Assembly (NCBI RefSeq): GCF_001152565.1
Contig: NZ_CQAZ01000030.1
Location: forward strand, 1 to 57,709
DNA from: Yersinia pekkanenii
GTDB lineage: Bacteria; Pseudomonadota; Gammaproteobacteria; Enterobacterales; Enterobacteriaceae
Direction: 5' to 3'
Length of the DNA stretch: 57,709 nucleotides
Part shown: positions 8,839 through 16,785 of the stretch, piece by piece
Position numbering within the stretch: position 1 is the stretch's first letter
Layout: each line of letters begins with the position of its first letter
Notes under the pieces: generated by a model
The model's input: only the letters and a program-made list of their open reading frames with translations
Told to the model about the DNA's origin: nothing
Database searches by the model: none
Made by a program: the position numbers and the translations under genes

Positions 8839-10977
8839 TTGAAAACAGTAGTGATTAAACGGGACGGTTGTCAGGTACCTTTTGATGAGGTGCGTATCAA
8901 GGAAGCCGTCGAACGTGCAGCCTTGGCTGTTGGCGTTGTAGACGCAGATTATTGTGCAACTGTTGCCCGTGTGGTCGCTCAGACGATGGAAAACCAGCCA
9001 AAGGTTGATATCCGCGATATCCAAAATGCGGTAGAAAACCAACTGATGGCCGGTCAGTACAAGCAGCTAGCCCGAGCCTATATCGAGTATCGTCATGACC
9101 GGGATATCTCGCGGGAGTTGCGCGGTCGCCTGAATCAGGAAATCCGGGGTTTGGTAGAGCAAAGTAACCAAGCACTACTTAACGAAAATGCCAATAAAGA
9201 CAGTAAAGTTATCCCTACACAACGCGATCTGCTGGCCGGTATTGTCGCTAAGCATTACGCCAAACAGCATATTTTGCCGCGCGATGTGGTATTAGCCCAT
9301 GAGCGTGGTGAGATCCACTATCACGATTTGGATTACGCGCCGTTTTTCCCAATGTTCAACTGTATGTTGATTGATCTCGATGGCATGCTGACCAAAGGCT
9401 TTAAAATGGGTAACGCGGAAATCGAACCGCCAAAATCCATTTCTACCGCTACCGCAGTGACGGCACAAATTATCGCGCAGGTCGCCAGCCATATCTATGG
9501 CGGTACCACCATTAACCGCATCGATGAAGTTCTGGCCCCGTTTGTCACTGAAAGTTTTAACAAACATAAAGCGGTGGCTGAAGAGTGGCAGATCCCTGAT
9601 GCCGCCGGTTATGCTATGTCGCGCACCGAAAAAGAGTGCTACGACGCGTTCCAATCACTGGAATATGAAGTTAATACCCTGCATACCGCTAATGGCCAAA
9701 CACCATTTGTCACCTTTGGATTCGGGCTGGGGACTCGTTGGCAGTCACGCATGATACAGCAGGCTATTTTGCGTAACCGTATTGCCGGTTTGGGCAAAAA
9801 CCGTAAAACCGCGGTATTCCCGAAACTGGTGTTTGCCATCCGCGATGGTCTGAACCACACATTCGGCGATGCCAATTACGATATTAAACAGTTGGCACTG
9901 GCGTGCGCGACCAAACGTATGTATCCGGATATTCTTAATTATGATCAAGTGGTTAAAGTGACTGGCTCCTTTAAAACCCCCATGGGCTGCCGCAGCTTCC
10001 TGGGGGTGTATGAAGAAGATGGCAAACAGATCCATGATGGTCGTAATAATCTGGGGGTTATCAGTCTTAACCTGCCGCGTATCGCACTGGAAGCACAAGG
10101 TGATGAAGAGACATTCTGGCAATTGTTAGATGAGCGCCTGCTGTTAGCCAAGAAAGCGCTGATGACGCGTATTGCTCGTCTGGAAGGGATCAAAGCACGA
10201 GTCGCCCCCATTCTGTATATGGAAGGGGCTTGCGGTGTACGTTTGCAGGCAGATGACAATATCTCAGAAATCTTTAAAAATGGCCGTGCGTCAATCTCGC
10301 TAGGCTTTATCGGCATTCATGAAACCGTTAATGCACTGTTTGGTCATCAAACCCATGTGTTTGATAACCAGAAGTTACGTGAGAAAGCCGTCGCTATCGT
10401 CGAACGTATGAGACAAGCGACGGATAGCTGGAAAGATGAAACCGGCTATGCCTTTAGCTTATACAGCACCCCCAGTGAAAACCTGTGTGACCGTTTCTGT
10501 CGCCTTGATACCGCAGAGTTTGGCGTGGTAGAAGGGGTAACGGATAAAGGCTATTACACCAACAGCTTCCATTTGGATGTTGAGAAGAAAGTTAACCCGT
10601 ACGACAAACTGGACTTCGAGGCACCTTACCCTCCATTGGCTAACGGCGGTTTCATCTGTTATGGCGAGTATCCTAACTTGCAGCATAACCTGCGGGCGCT
10701 GGAAGATGTCTGGGATTACAGCTACAGCCGGGTACCCTATTACGGCACCAACACGCCGATCGATGAATGCTATGAATGTGGCTTTACCGGTGAGTTTTCC
10801 TGTACTAGCAAAGGTTTTACCTGCCCGAAATGCGGTAATCATGAACCCTCTAAAGTGTCGGTAACCCGTCGGGTATGTGGTTATTTGGGCAGCCCCGACG
10901 CACGGCCATTTAACGCCGGCAAACAAGAAGAAGTGAAGCGCCGCGTTAAACATCTGGCGAACGGGCAATTGGGCTGA
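8839..10977 (+). CDS. nrdD: Anaerobic ribonucleoside-triphosphate reductase (class III)
   Basis: This glycyl-radical enzyme reduces NTPs to dNTPs without oxygen. I place the start at TTG 8839: a Shine-Dalgarno AGGAG lies just upstream and the product is then 712 residues, exactly the E. coli length, beginning KTVVIKRDGC. The N-terminal ATP-cone is followed by the barrel; the radical Gly681 sits in RVCGYLGSPDARPF. The zinc-binding cysteines are in CYECGFTGEF and CPKCGNH near the C-terminus. The gene is followed by its activase gene nrdG; NrdR boxes, an FNR-like site and DnaA boxes lie upstream. Confidence 0.97.
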   Translation: MKTVVIKRDGCQVPFDEVRIKEAVERAALAVGVVDADYCATVARVVAQTMENQPKVDIRDIQNAVENQLMAGQYKQLARAYIEYRHDRDISRELRGRLNQEIRGLVEQSNQALLNENANKDSKVIPTQRDLLAGIVAKHYAKQHILPRDVVLAHERGEIHYHDLDYAPFFPMFNCMLIDLDGMLTKGFKMGNAEIEPPKSISTATAVTAQIIAQVASHIYGGTTINRIDEVLAPFVTESFNKHKAVAEEWQIPDAAGYAMSRTEKECYDAFQSLEYEVNTLHTANGQTPFVTFGFGLGTRWQSRMIQQAILRNRIAGLGKNRKTAVFPKLVFAIRDGLNHTFGDANYDIKQLALACATKRMYPDILNYDQVVKVTGSFKTPMGCRSFLGVYEEDGKQIHDGRNNLGVISLNLPRIALEAQGDEETFWQLLDERLLLAKKALMTRIARLEGIKARVAPILYMEGACGVRLQADDNISEIFKNGRASISLGFIGIHETVNALFGHQTHVFDNQKLREKAVAIVERMRQATDSWKDETGYAFSLYSTPSENLCDRFCRLDTAEFGVVEGVTDKGYYTNSFHLDVEKKVNPYDKLDFEAPYPPLANGGFICYGEYPNLQHNLRALEDVWDYSYSRVPYYGTNTPIDECYECGFTGEFSCTSKGFTCPKCGNHEPSKVSVTRRVCGYLGSPDARPFNAGKQEEVKRRVKHLANGQLG

Positions 10978-10994
10978 CCACTAAACACCATTAC

Positions 10995-11062
10995 CCAAAG
11001 TCATTGGAGTTGCAGGTAGGCGGCAAGCCAACACCCCTGCAGCGCCAAGTACAAAGGGAGGC
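10995..11062. repeat. Internally deleted ERIC-like repeat between nrdD and nrdG
   Basis: The left arm (CATTGGAGTTGCAGGTAGGC) and right arm (CCAACACCCCTGCAGCGCCA) are those of Yersinia ERIC elements, but the central palindrome found at 36740-36770 is missing. The arms can pair through GTTGCAGG and CCTGCAGC, giving an mRNA hairpin inside the nrdDG operon, directly upstream of the nrdG Shine-Dalgarno. Boundaries are approximate. Confidence 0.55.
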
Positions 11063-11066
11063 ACCG

Positions 11067-11537
11067 ATGATTAACTACCATCAATACTACCCGGTCGACG
11101 TCATCAACGGTCCCGGCACCCGTTGCACGCTGTTTGTCTCTGGCTGCGTGCACCAATGTATGGGTTGTTATAACAAAAGTACCTGGCGACTCAATTCGGG
11201 TAAGCCGTTTACCCGTGAAATGGAAGATAGGATAATTGCCGATCTGAATGACTCCCGTATCCGCCGACAAGGGTTATCCCTCTCCGGTGGTGATCCGTTG
11301 CATCCTAAAAATCTATCCGCCATCCTGCAACTGGTAAAGCGAGTGCGTCATGAGTGTGACGGCAAAGATATCTGGCTCTGGAGCGGTTATACATTGGCCG
11401 AACTGACCGACGAGCAACAGCAAGTGGTGTCATTGATCAATGTGCTGATCGACGGAAAATTCGTGCAAGATCTGAAAGATCCTGCACTTATCTGGCGTGG
11501 CAGCGGCAATCAGGTTATTCACTATCTGCGCAAGTAA
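11067..11537 (+). CDS. nrdG: Anaerobic ribonucleotide reductase activating protein (radical SAM)
   Basis: NrdG uses a 4Fe-4S cluster and S-adenosylmethionine to create the glycyl radical of NrdD. The radical-SAM motif CVHQCMGC holds Cys27, Cys31 and Cys34. The start at 11067 (MINYHQYYPVDVINGPGTRC) has GGGAGG eight bases upstream and gives 156 residues, near the family length; the longer open frame runs through the ERIC-like repeat. SLSGGDPL is the SAM-binding GGE-like motif. It forms an operon with nrdD. Confidence 0.95.
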   Translation: MINYHQYYPVDVINGPGTRCTLFVSGCVHQCMGCYNKSTWRLNSGKPFTREMEDRIIADLNDSRIRRQGLSLSGGDPLHPKNLSAILQLVKRVRHECDGKDIWLWSGYTLAELTDEQQQVVSLINVLIDGKFVQDLKDPALIWRGSGNQVIHYLRK

Positions 11538-11836
11538 GATAGCCTTAATCAATTAACGACGTTATCGGTCAACATAGACGTAGCATTTGCTTCCACTACC
11601 ATCACCGCCAGAACCTGAACCACCGGCTGTTTGATAATACGAAAACTTTTGTGCCCGTGTATCGAGCATGTGATTAGAGCGCCCTCACTGAGTGAGTCGC
11701 GACAAACAGTTTACTGCGGGGGAAATTCAGCCTTTTTTGCTTACAGACTACCACATAGCTCATGTTCGGGGGCGATTTCCATCACACCACTGACGTGGCA
11801 ATCGCCCATGATAATCAGACGATTGCCCTCTTATGA
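11538..11836. other. Gap between nrdG and yraR, possible gene remnant
   Basis: No convincing gene. On the minus strand, 11569-11655 encodes an open stretch with a Gly/Ser-rich linker (GGSGSGGDGSGS) ending KCYVYVDR and a stop. It has no credible start, and the frame is interrupted upstream, so it may be the tail of a decayed surface protein. The other minus-strand frame is also open there, which weakens the case. Confidence 0.25.
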
Positions 11837-12466
11837 TCAACGCTGCTGCATCTGAGCGGAGGTTAAGATGGTCACTCCTTCTTTCGGTGGCGCAAAAGCT
11901 TGATCCAGTAGTGCCTGCGCCACATCTTTGCCTTTAATCAAGCGCCATTTATCTGGCAATAAGGCAAACAGTGGGGCGCTGAGGCTTTCCATCAGCCTCG
12001 GGGTAGCACGCTGACCGGCTAACATTGAAGGACGGGCAAAAGTGAGTTGTGGCCAGCCCTGAGTTTGTAAATCCCGCTCAGCTTCACCTTTGGTGCGGTT
12101 ATAAAACAGCCATGATTTCGGATTAGCGCCCATGGCGCTCACCAGCAAAAAATGTCGCGCGCCCAAACGCCGGCCGGTTTCTCCCGCCGCCAGTACCAAG
12201 CGATAATCCACCTGCCGAAACGCCGCCTGACTGCCCGCCTGCTTACGCGTGGTGCCTAAACAGCAAAACACCAAATCCACCGGTTCAGTCAGCGTTTTCA
12301 GCAATTCAGCCAGATTCTGGCCTTGCGGATTGATCAGTTTATTCATCACTGGCAGTGGGTTACGGGTTGGTGCAATGATAGATGTCACGCGCGCATCCAA
12401 ACGTAACAAACGCAGTAATTCGCCGCCCACCAGGCCACTTGCGCCCAGTAATAATACCTTCGCCAT
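11837..12466 (-). CDS. yraR: NAD(P)-binding oxidoreductase of the YraR/HTATIP2 type
   Basis: This 209-residue Rossmann-fold protein matches E. coli YraR. The nucleotide-binding glycine motif GASGLVGG lies near the N-terminus, and FYNRTKGEAE supplies a YxxxK-like motif of short-chain dehydrogenases. The ATG at 12466 (MAKVLLLGASG) is chosen because the fold starts there; an ORF extension to 12613 would overlap the relE end and add an unrelated segment. The substrate is unknown. In E. coli yraR lies near yhbO-yhbP-yhbQ, so the neighbourhood is ancestral. Confidence 0.88.
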   Translation of the reverse strand: MAKVLLLGASGLVGGELLRLLRLDARVTSIIAPTRNPLPVMNKLINPQGQNLAELLKTLTEPVDLVFCCLGTTRKQAGSQAAFRQVDYRLVLAAGETGRRLGARHFLLVSAMGANPKSWLFYNRTKGEAERDLQTQGWPQLTFARPSMLAGQRATPRLMESLSAPLFALLPDKWRLIKGKDVAQALLDQAFAPPKEGVTILTSAQMQQR

Positions 12467-12542
12467 CTGACCCCCAATAAATACTAACGCCGCCCACAAC
12501 CAGGGATAGCCTGGAAAAAAGTTGATTAAGAAAGAAAATAAA

Positions 12543-12833
12543 TTATCGTAATCGTTCACTTGCGAGGTTATAAACATCGCGGTGTTCACGTTTACCGACT
12601 GCAACCACGGCAATAACTAAACAATCTTCAATGACTTGATAAACTAACCTAAAACCGGATGCCCGTAATTTTATTTTATAGCAGTCCGGTAATCCCCGTA
12701 ATTTTGCTGACGAAATAGGGGGGTTCTCACAACATTTTTTAAGTTTTTTAGCCAACTGTTGTTGAATGACTTTATCGATATTTCCCCATTCCTTTAGGGC
12801 ATCACCTCTAAATTCTGATAATTTCTTGATCAT
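12543..12833 (-). CDS. relE: RelE-family mRNA interferase toxin
   Basis: This 96-residue protein closely follows E. coli RelE, a ribosome-dependent mRNA endonuclease. The catalytic and substrate-binding set is kept: Lys53, Lys55, Arg62, Arg82 and Tyr88 correspond to E. coli Lys52, Lys54, Arg61, Arg81 and Tyr87 (motifs LPDCYKIKLR, GFRLVYQV, VGKREHRDVY). The N-terminus MIKKLSEFRGDALKEW is somewhat unusual, possibly altered by a deletion that joined it to the antitoxin end. The cognate antitoxin just upstream is frameshifted and truncated, so an intact toxin may lack its neutraliser. An ATG at 12842 is an alternative start. Confidence 0.85.
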   Translation of the reverse strand: MIKKLSEFRGDALKEWGNIDKVIQQQLAKKLKKCCENPPISSAKLRGLPDCYKIKLRASGFRLVYQVIEDCLVIAVVAVGKREHRDVYNLASERLR

Positions 12834-12994
12834 CAAGGGCATCTAACATTCTTTCATAGAGTTCTGCGGGAATACAATAGAACGCAGGCTGGTTTCTGTT
12901 CAGGATAGCCCGCATCTGCTTTGACAGTTGCCATAGGGTTTTTCTTTAATTCACTTACGCTTGCACTAGTATCACTTAAAATTATATTAGCCAT
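12808..12994 (-). pseudogene. Frameshifted Phd/YefM-family antitoxin remnant
   Basis: From the ATG at 12994 the frame reads MANIILSDTSASVSELKKNP and MATVKADA, typical of Phd/YefM antitoxins. It then goes out of frame and stops at 12854. In another frame the expected continuation appears: RAILNRNQPAFYCIPAELYE and RMLDALDDQE, ending at a stop at 12808. One base is missing (or two were gained) near 12910-12920. The C-terminal toxin-binding tail is also absent, the end running directly into relE. A first-frame product would be only 46 residues. Confidence 0.82.
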
Positions 12995-13011
12995 AACATC
13001 CTCATTAGGAA

Positions 13012-13059
13012 ACCTATTAACAGGTCTTAATATAGATTTAAAAGACCTATTAACAAGTC
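13012..13059. promoter_or_regulatory. Two palindromic operator-like repeats upstream of the broken antitoxin
   Basis: ACCTATTAACAGGT (13012-13025) and the near copy GACCTATTAACAAGTC (13044-13059) share the core CCTATTAACA and are dyad-symmetric. They are 33 bp apart, 18 to 65 bases upstream of the antitoxin start. This is what an autoregulated toxin-antitoxin operator would look like. They look preserved although the antitoxin gene is broken. Confidence 0.5.
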
Positions 13060-13074
13060 TTTTAGTTCGTCAAC

Positions 13075-13527
13075 TCAAGCATAATCCGCATGAGACCAAT
13101 ACAGTTTCTTGCCAAAGCCAAGGGTGTTGTTGGTCATTTTTATTTCCAGCAGCGTTAACTGCCAGAGAGGAGCAGAAGCGACTTTAGCAACCGGGAAGCG
13201 GCGGCAATAGCGCTGGCGGGCAATGTGTTCAGCATCACCGCTTAATTCGCTTATTTCAGCACGGTATTGAATGCCTTTGATAAGCGCTATCGTGCGGGGT
13301 TGGGTGGCGATAGTGCCGACAACCTGGGGGTTTATCTGCATCAGTTCGCCATGACGGGTGTGTTTTTCTGTCATCAAAAACAGCGCCATCTGGGTTTCAT
13401 CAAACACATAAAAACAGTTGGCGCACCACATATCCATACCGCTGCCAGCGCACAATGTCAGCACATGTCGCTGGCGCAGGAAGCGGTTAATGATAGACAA
13501 GTCATCAGGATTATTCAGGTCACTCAT
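13075..13527 (-). CDS. yhbP: YhbP family protein (UPF0306), PNPOx-like fold
   Basis: This 150-residue protein matches E. coli YhbP (147 residues), a split-barrel protein of the pyridoxamine-phosphate-oxidase-like class that may bind flavin or another cofactor. Recognisable conserved stretches are [33 protein letters not shown] and [12 protein letters not shown]. The function is not established. In E. coli it is next to yhbQ; here about 9.5 kb of polysaccharide genes separates the two. Confidence 0.88.
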   Translation of the reverse strand: MSDLNNPDDLSIINRFLRQRHVLTLCAGSGMDMWCANCFYVFDETQMALFLMTEKHTRHGELMQINPQVVGTIATQPRTIALIKGIQYRAEISELSGDAEHIARQRYCRRFPVAKVASAPLWQLTLLEIKMTNNTLGFGKKLYWSHADYA

Positions 13528-13572
13528 TATTCACCACACCTTCCGGCTTAAAAACAGCCCTGAGTGTACATC

Positions 13573-13632
13573 AACTTTGACGCTATAAACTTTGACGCTA
13601 TAAACTTTGCCGCGATTAACGTTGACCCGATT
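13573..13632. repeat. Four 15-bp tandem repeats after the cytosolic lyase gene
   Basis: Two exact units AACTTTGACGCTATA (13573-13602) are followed by two diverged ones (13603-13617 and 13618-13632). The last unit touches the stop codon of the lyase gene. The array lies between yhbP and the island. The plus-strand frame reads as INFDA pentapeptides, but with no gene context this looks like chance. Confidence 0.8.
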
Positions 13633-14809
13633 AATTCTGCCACAACAGACGATCACGGGATGTCAGGGTTTCTGCTGGGAAGGTGGCGAGCACCGCATGA
13701 TAACGTTTGGCGTCCGTCGGGTAACCCCGTGCGGCCTGTAATAACAGCCGCAAGGCACTGTCATAGTCGATACCACGCAAATCGCGGTAGGGCCACAACT
13801 CCGGTTCAGCAATAAACGGCAGCAGATAATCAATCCCCTGCTGAACCTTGCGGCCATCTTGTATCCATTCCCAGCGATCAATTTCGACATGTTCACCGTA
13901 GCGACATAGCAGCAGATGGGCTTCCAAATTGAACAAGGAGTAATGGAACGGCACGGTGCGTTCCAGTTCCATCCACTGTTTGCCATCTTGAGCAATCTGC
14001 GCCGCCAACCGCTGGGTGATGCCTTGCTGGATAATGGTGGTTACCAAACCGCGATCGCCATAAAACATGGCATTGGCCGCGCGCTGTACGTCATACCAGG
14101 TCCCGTGGTTGTTGTGCCAGACATACTCGGAATGGCCCACTTCGCTGTGGAACATCCAATGGTTAAAATCACGGAACCATTGCTGTAATACCGCAGTATC
14201 TTCGGTATCGAGCAGCTTGGCCGGCGATATTAAACCGAGGGTATCAATCACCATCCACATCAGGCGGGTATCAATCAGGCCGGTACCACGACCAGAAACG
14301 ATACCAGGAATGGCCTGACCGTAATTAAGATGCGGATTCATGCGCGTTTTGGCATCTAAAAACCAGCAACGTATCTGCTCGGCAGCCACCTGCGCATAAC
14401 GGCTATTCCCGGTAAAATAGTAGGCCAGTCCCAGCGTCAGGCAGCGATCACACATCCGTTCAATACGCTGAGTATCAGTATCGTCATTTTGGCTCTGCGG
14501 GTTGGTATGCCCATCGCGACGCACATAGGGTAAACCATTAGGCTTGCGCGGATTCGGCCACCAATAAGTGCCAAAGCTGTAGTAGTCGTGAATATCACCA
14601 CTGACCGGTAGTCGCTTTTTATCGGTCACACTTTCCGGCAGCTGATCACGCAATACATCGGCTTCACTTAATAACCGGCGTAACGCCGGTTGCAAAGGTG
14701 AAAAAGGCTGCTGCAATACGGCTTTCGCTTTGATCAGGCAATTCAGATCCAGCGTGTACAGTTTTATTGACGTAACCGACGTTTTTATTGGCGTCACCGA
14801 GGTGTTCAT
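13631..14809 (-). CDS. Alginate-lyase-fold polysaccharide lyase, cytosolic
   Basis: This 392-residue protein belongs to the alginate lyase superfamily (Pfam Alginate_lyase, as in PL5 and PL38). It aligns along its length with the secreted paralogue at 19555. Shared blocks are YYSFGTYWWPNP, RMNPHLNYGQAIPGI, WHNNHGTWYDVQ (Asn234-His235, a likely catalytic pair), ELERTVPFHYS and LWPYRDL. It has no signal peptide, so it probably acts in the cytoplasm on imported oligouronides. It follows the ABC ATPase gene by 11 bases in the same operon. The exact uronan (alginate, glucuronan or other) is not known. Confidence 0.85.
   Translation of the reverse strand: MNTSVTPIKTSVTSIKLYTLDLNCLIKAKAVLQQPFSPLQPALRRLLSEADVLRDQLPESVTDKKRLPVSGDIHDYYSFGTYWWPNPRKPNGLPYVRRDGHTNPQSQNDDTDTQRIERMCDRCLTLGLAYYFTGNSRYAQVAAEQIRCWFLDAKTRMNPHLNYGQAIPGIVSGRGTGLIDTRLMWMVIDTLGLISPAKLLDTEDTAVLQQWFRDFNHWMFHSEVGHSEYVWHNNHGTWYDVQRAANAMFYGDRGLVTTIIQQGITQRLAAQIAQDGKQWMELERTVPFHYSLFNLEAHLLLCRYGEHVEIDRWEWIQDGRKVQQGIDYLLPFIAEPELWPYRDLRGIDYDSALRLLLQAARGYPTDAKRYHAVLATFPAETLTSRDRLLWQN
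14762..14803 (-). repeat. 21-bp in-frame tandem duplication at the lyase N-terminus
   Basis: Two adjacent 21-bp units (14762-14782 and 14783-14803, three differences) encode TSVTPIK and TSVTSIK at residues 3-16 of the cytosolic lyase. The secreted paralogue has no counterpart. It looks like replication slippage and lies before the folded domain. Confidence 0.75.
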
Positions 14810-14820
14810 GGGCGTCTTCC

Positions 14821-15915
14821 TTATGCAGCCTGACAGGCAACCCGTAAGCCGGTGGCAGCATCAAAAATGTGAATACCGGCAAGTTTAGGTTGCAGATAGA
14901 CCGTCTCCCCGGCATTCACCGCCAAACGCTGTTTGAAGACCGAGGTAAAGCGGCCACCGCCAGTGCTACAAAATAGCTGCATATCCGAGCCGGTATTCTC
15001 AATCGCAGTGATGGTCGCTTTCAGCGCACTGGCACTGTGCGCCGCATCCACCACGTTGACCTGCTCTGGCCGAATGGCGTACACCACGTTTTGCCCATCG
15101 CTCAACTGCAAGCCAGCAGGCAGTGTCAGCAATGACCCATCCTCCAGCCGCAGCAGGAATTTATCATCCTGTTGCACTACAGAGCCTTTCAATTGATTGA
15201 TCTCCGGTGATCCGATAAACCCCGCGACGAACAAGTTAGCCGGACGATCGTACAAGTCCAACGGCGATCCGACCTGCTCAATGCGCCCTTCGCGCAGTAC
15301 CACGATCATCTGACCCATGGTCATCGCTTCAATCTGATCATGGGTGACATAAACAGAGGTGGTTTTCAGCCGCTGATGCAATTCGCGGATCTCACCACGC
15401 ACTTGAGTACGCAATTTGGCGTCCAGATTCGATAATGGTTCATCAAACAGGAATACCTGTGGGTTACGCACGATAGCCCGCCCCATAGCAACGCGCTGAC
15501 GCTGACCACCGGATAAATCTTTCGGCAAACGCTCCAGAAGAGCCTGTAAGCCTAATAACTCTGCCGTGGTTTCGACCTTGTTATTGACCTCTGCTTTGGA
15601 CATTTTGGCCATTTTCAGCGCAAACCCCATGTTCTCGCGCACCGTCATCTGCGGATACAGGGCATAACTTTGGAACACCATGGCGATATCGCGCATCTTA
15701 GGTTCGACGTCGGTGACATCTTTGTCATTGATGTCTACCGTGCCGCCGGAGATCTCCTCCAGCCCGGCGATCATCCGCAGTAAGGTGGATTTTCCGCAGC
15801 CACTCGGGCCAACTAACACGCAGAACTCACCGTCAGGGATTTCCAGCGATACATCGCGGATCACATGGGTGTCACCGTAAGATTTACAGACATTTTTAAG
15901 TACAACCGATCCCAT
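14821..15915 (-). CDS. Sugar ABC transporter ATPase (UgpC/MsmK/MalK type)
   Basis: This 364-residue ATPase energises the sugar importer encoded upstream. It has Walker A GPSGCGKST, Q-loop VFQSYALYPQMTV, signature LSGGQRQRVAMGRAIV, Walker B VFLFDEPLSNLDAKLR and switch VTHDQIEAMTM. The C-terminal third is the TOBE/MalK regulatory domain (IRPEQVNVVDA). Family members often serve several sugar importers. It lies 11 bases after the upstream permease gene and 11 before the lyase gene. Confidence 0.93.
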   Translation of the reverse strand: MGSVVLKNVCKSYGDTHVIRDVSLEIPDGEFCVLVGPSGCGKSTLLRMIAGLEEISGGTVDINDKDVTDVEPKMRDIAMVFQSYALYPQMTVRENMGFALKMAKMSKAEVNNKVETTAELLGLQALLERLPKDLSGGQRQRVAMGRAIVRNPQVFLFDEPLSNLDAKLRTQVRGEIRELHQRLKTTSVYVTHDQIEAMTMGQMIVVLREGRIEQVGSPLDLYDRPANLFVAGFIGSPEINQLKGSVVQQDDKFLLRLEDGSLLTLPAGLQLSDGQNVVYAIRPEQVNVVDAAHSASALKATITAIENTGSDMQLFCSTGGGRFTSVFKQRLAVNAGETVYLQPKLAGIHIFDAATGLRVACQAA

Positions 15916-15926
15916 TTTGTTTCTCC

Positions 15927-16766
15927 CTAGCCTTTAACCGCGCCAGACATGATCCCGCGATTGAAATGTTTTTGCAGACCCAGATACACGATGATGCTCG
16001 GCAGCATCGCCAATAGGGTGATGGCAATAAAGATGTTCGGTGTGATGCTCTCGTCAGTACGTAGCGTGCCGAGGATCACCGGAATGGTATTCAGACTGTC
16101 CTGATTAACCACAATCAGTGGTAACAGATATTGATCCCAAATCATGATAAAACCGAAGGTCACCACCGTGCCCAAGGCCGGTTTAACCAATGGCAGGATC
16201 ACATGGAAGAAAATTTGCCATTCGCTGGCGCCATCAATGCGTGCCGCCTCTTCCAGTTCTTTTGGGATAGCAGCCATAAACTCAGTCAAAACAAAAATTG
16301 AGAAGGCCCAACCGACGACCGGCAGGATCATGCCCAAATAGCTGTTGTACAACGAGGAATCGATAATCGGCAGTTGCCAGTTGATGATCATATAGAGCGG
16401 AATGGCGATCACTTCTTCCGGCAGCATCATAGTCGACAGAATGACCAAACTTATCAGCGAGACGCCGACAAACTTTTTACGTGCCAGCGCATAAGCTGCC
16501 AGTGCACTGACTGACACCTGTAGAACGGTGCCAAAGAACACCACGATGATGGAATTCAGCAGATATTGCCAGACACCGATATCCATCCAGGCAAAGATAA
16601 AGTTGTCCCACGAGAACTGGTTTGGCCATGCCAGCAGCTCACCGGGCTTGACGGGTGCCCCGCTGAATGCGGTCGCAATAATGCCCCAATACGGGCCAAC
16701 AAAGACAATCAGTAACAGACCATAAATTATCCAGCGGCCGATACTGTTCCAACTTTTACTTTTCAT
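15927..16766 (-). CDS. Carbohydrate ABC transporter permease (UgpE/MalG type)
   Basis: This 279-residue inner-membrane permease has six predicted helices. The EAA loop (LEEAARIDGASEWQIFFHV, then ILPLVKPAL) couples to the ATPase. Length and C-terminus (NRGIMSGAVKG) are standard for CUT1-type sugar importers. It lies 19 bases after the partner permease. Confidence 0.93.
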   Translation of the reverse strand: MKSKSWNSIGRWIIYGLLLIVFVGPYWGIIATAFSGAPVKPGELLAWPNQFSWDNFIFAWMDIGVWQYLLNSIIVVFFGTVLQVSVSALAAYALARKKFVGVSLISLVILSTMMLPEEVIAIPLYMIINWQLPIIDSSLYNSYLGMILPVVGWAFSIFVLTEFMAAIPKELEEAARIDGASEWQIFFHVILPLVKPALGTVVTFGFIMIWDQYLLPLIVVNQDSLNTIPVILGTLRTDESITPNIFIAITLLAMLPSIIVYLGLQKHFNRGIMSGAVKG

Positions 16767-16785
16767 TACCAGTCTCCGGCTCGGG

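Noticed and set aside
13564-13815. Plus-strand ORF with INFDA pentapeptide repeats, considered as a repeat protein
   Set aside because: Only the 15-bp tandem array gives the repeats; the rest is antisense to the lyase gene.
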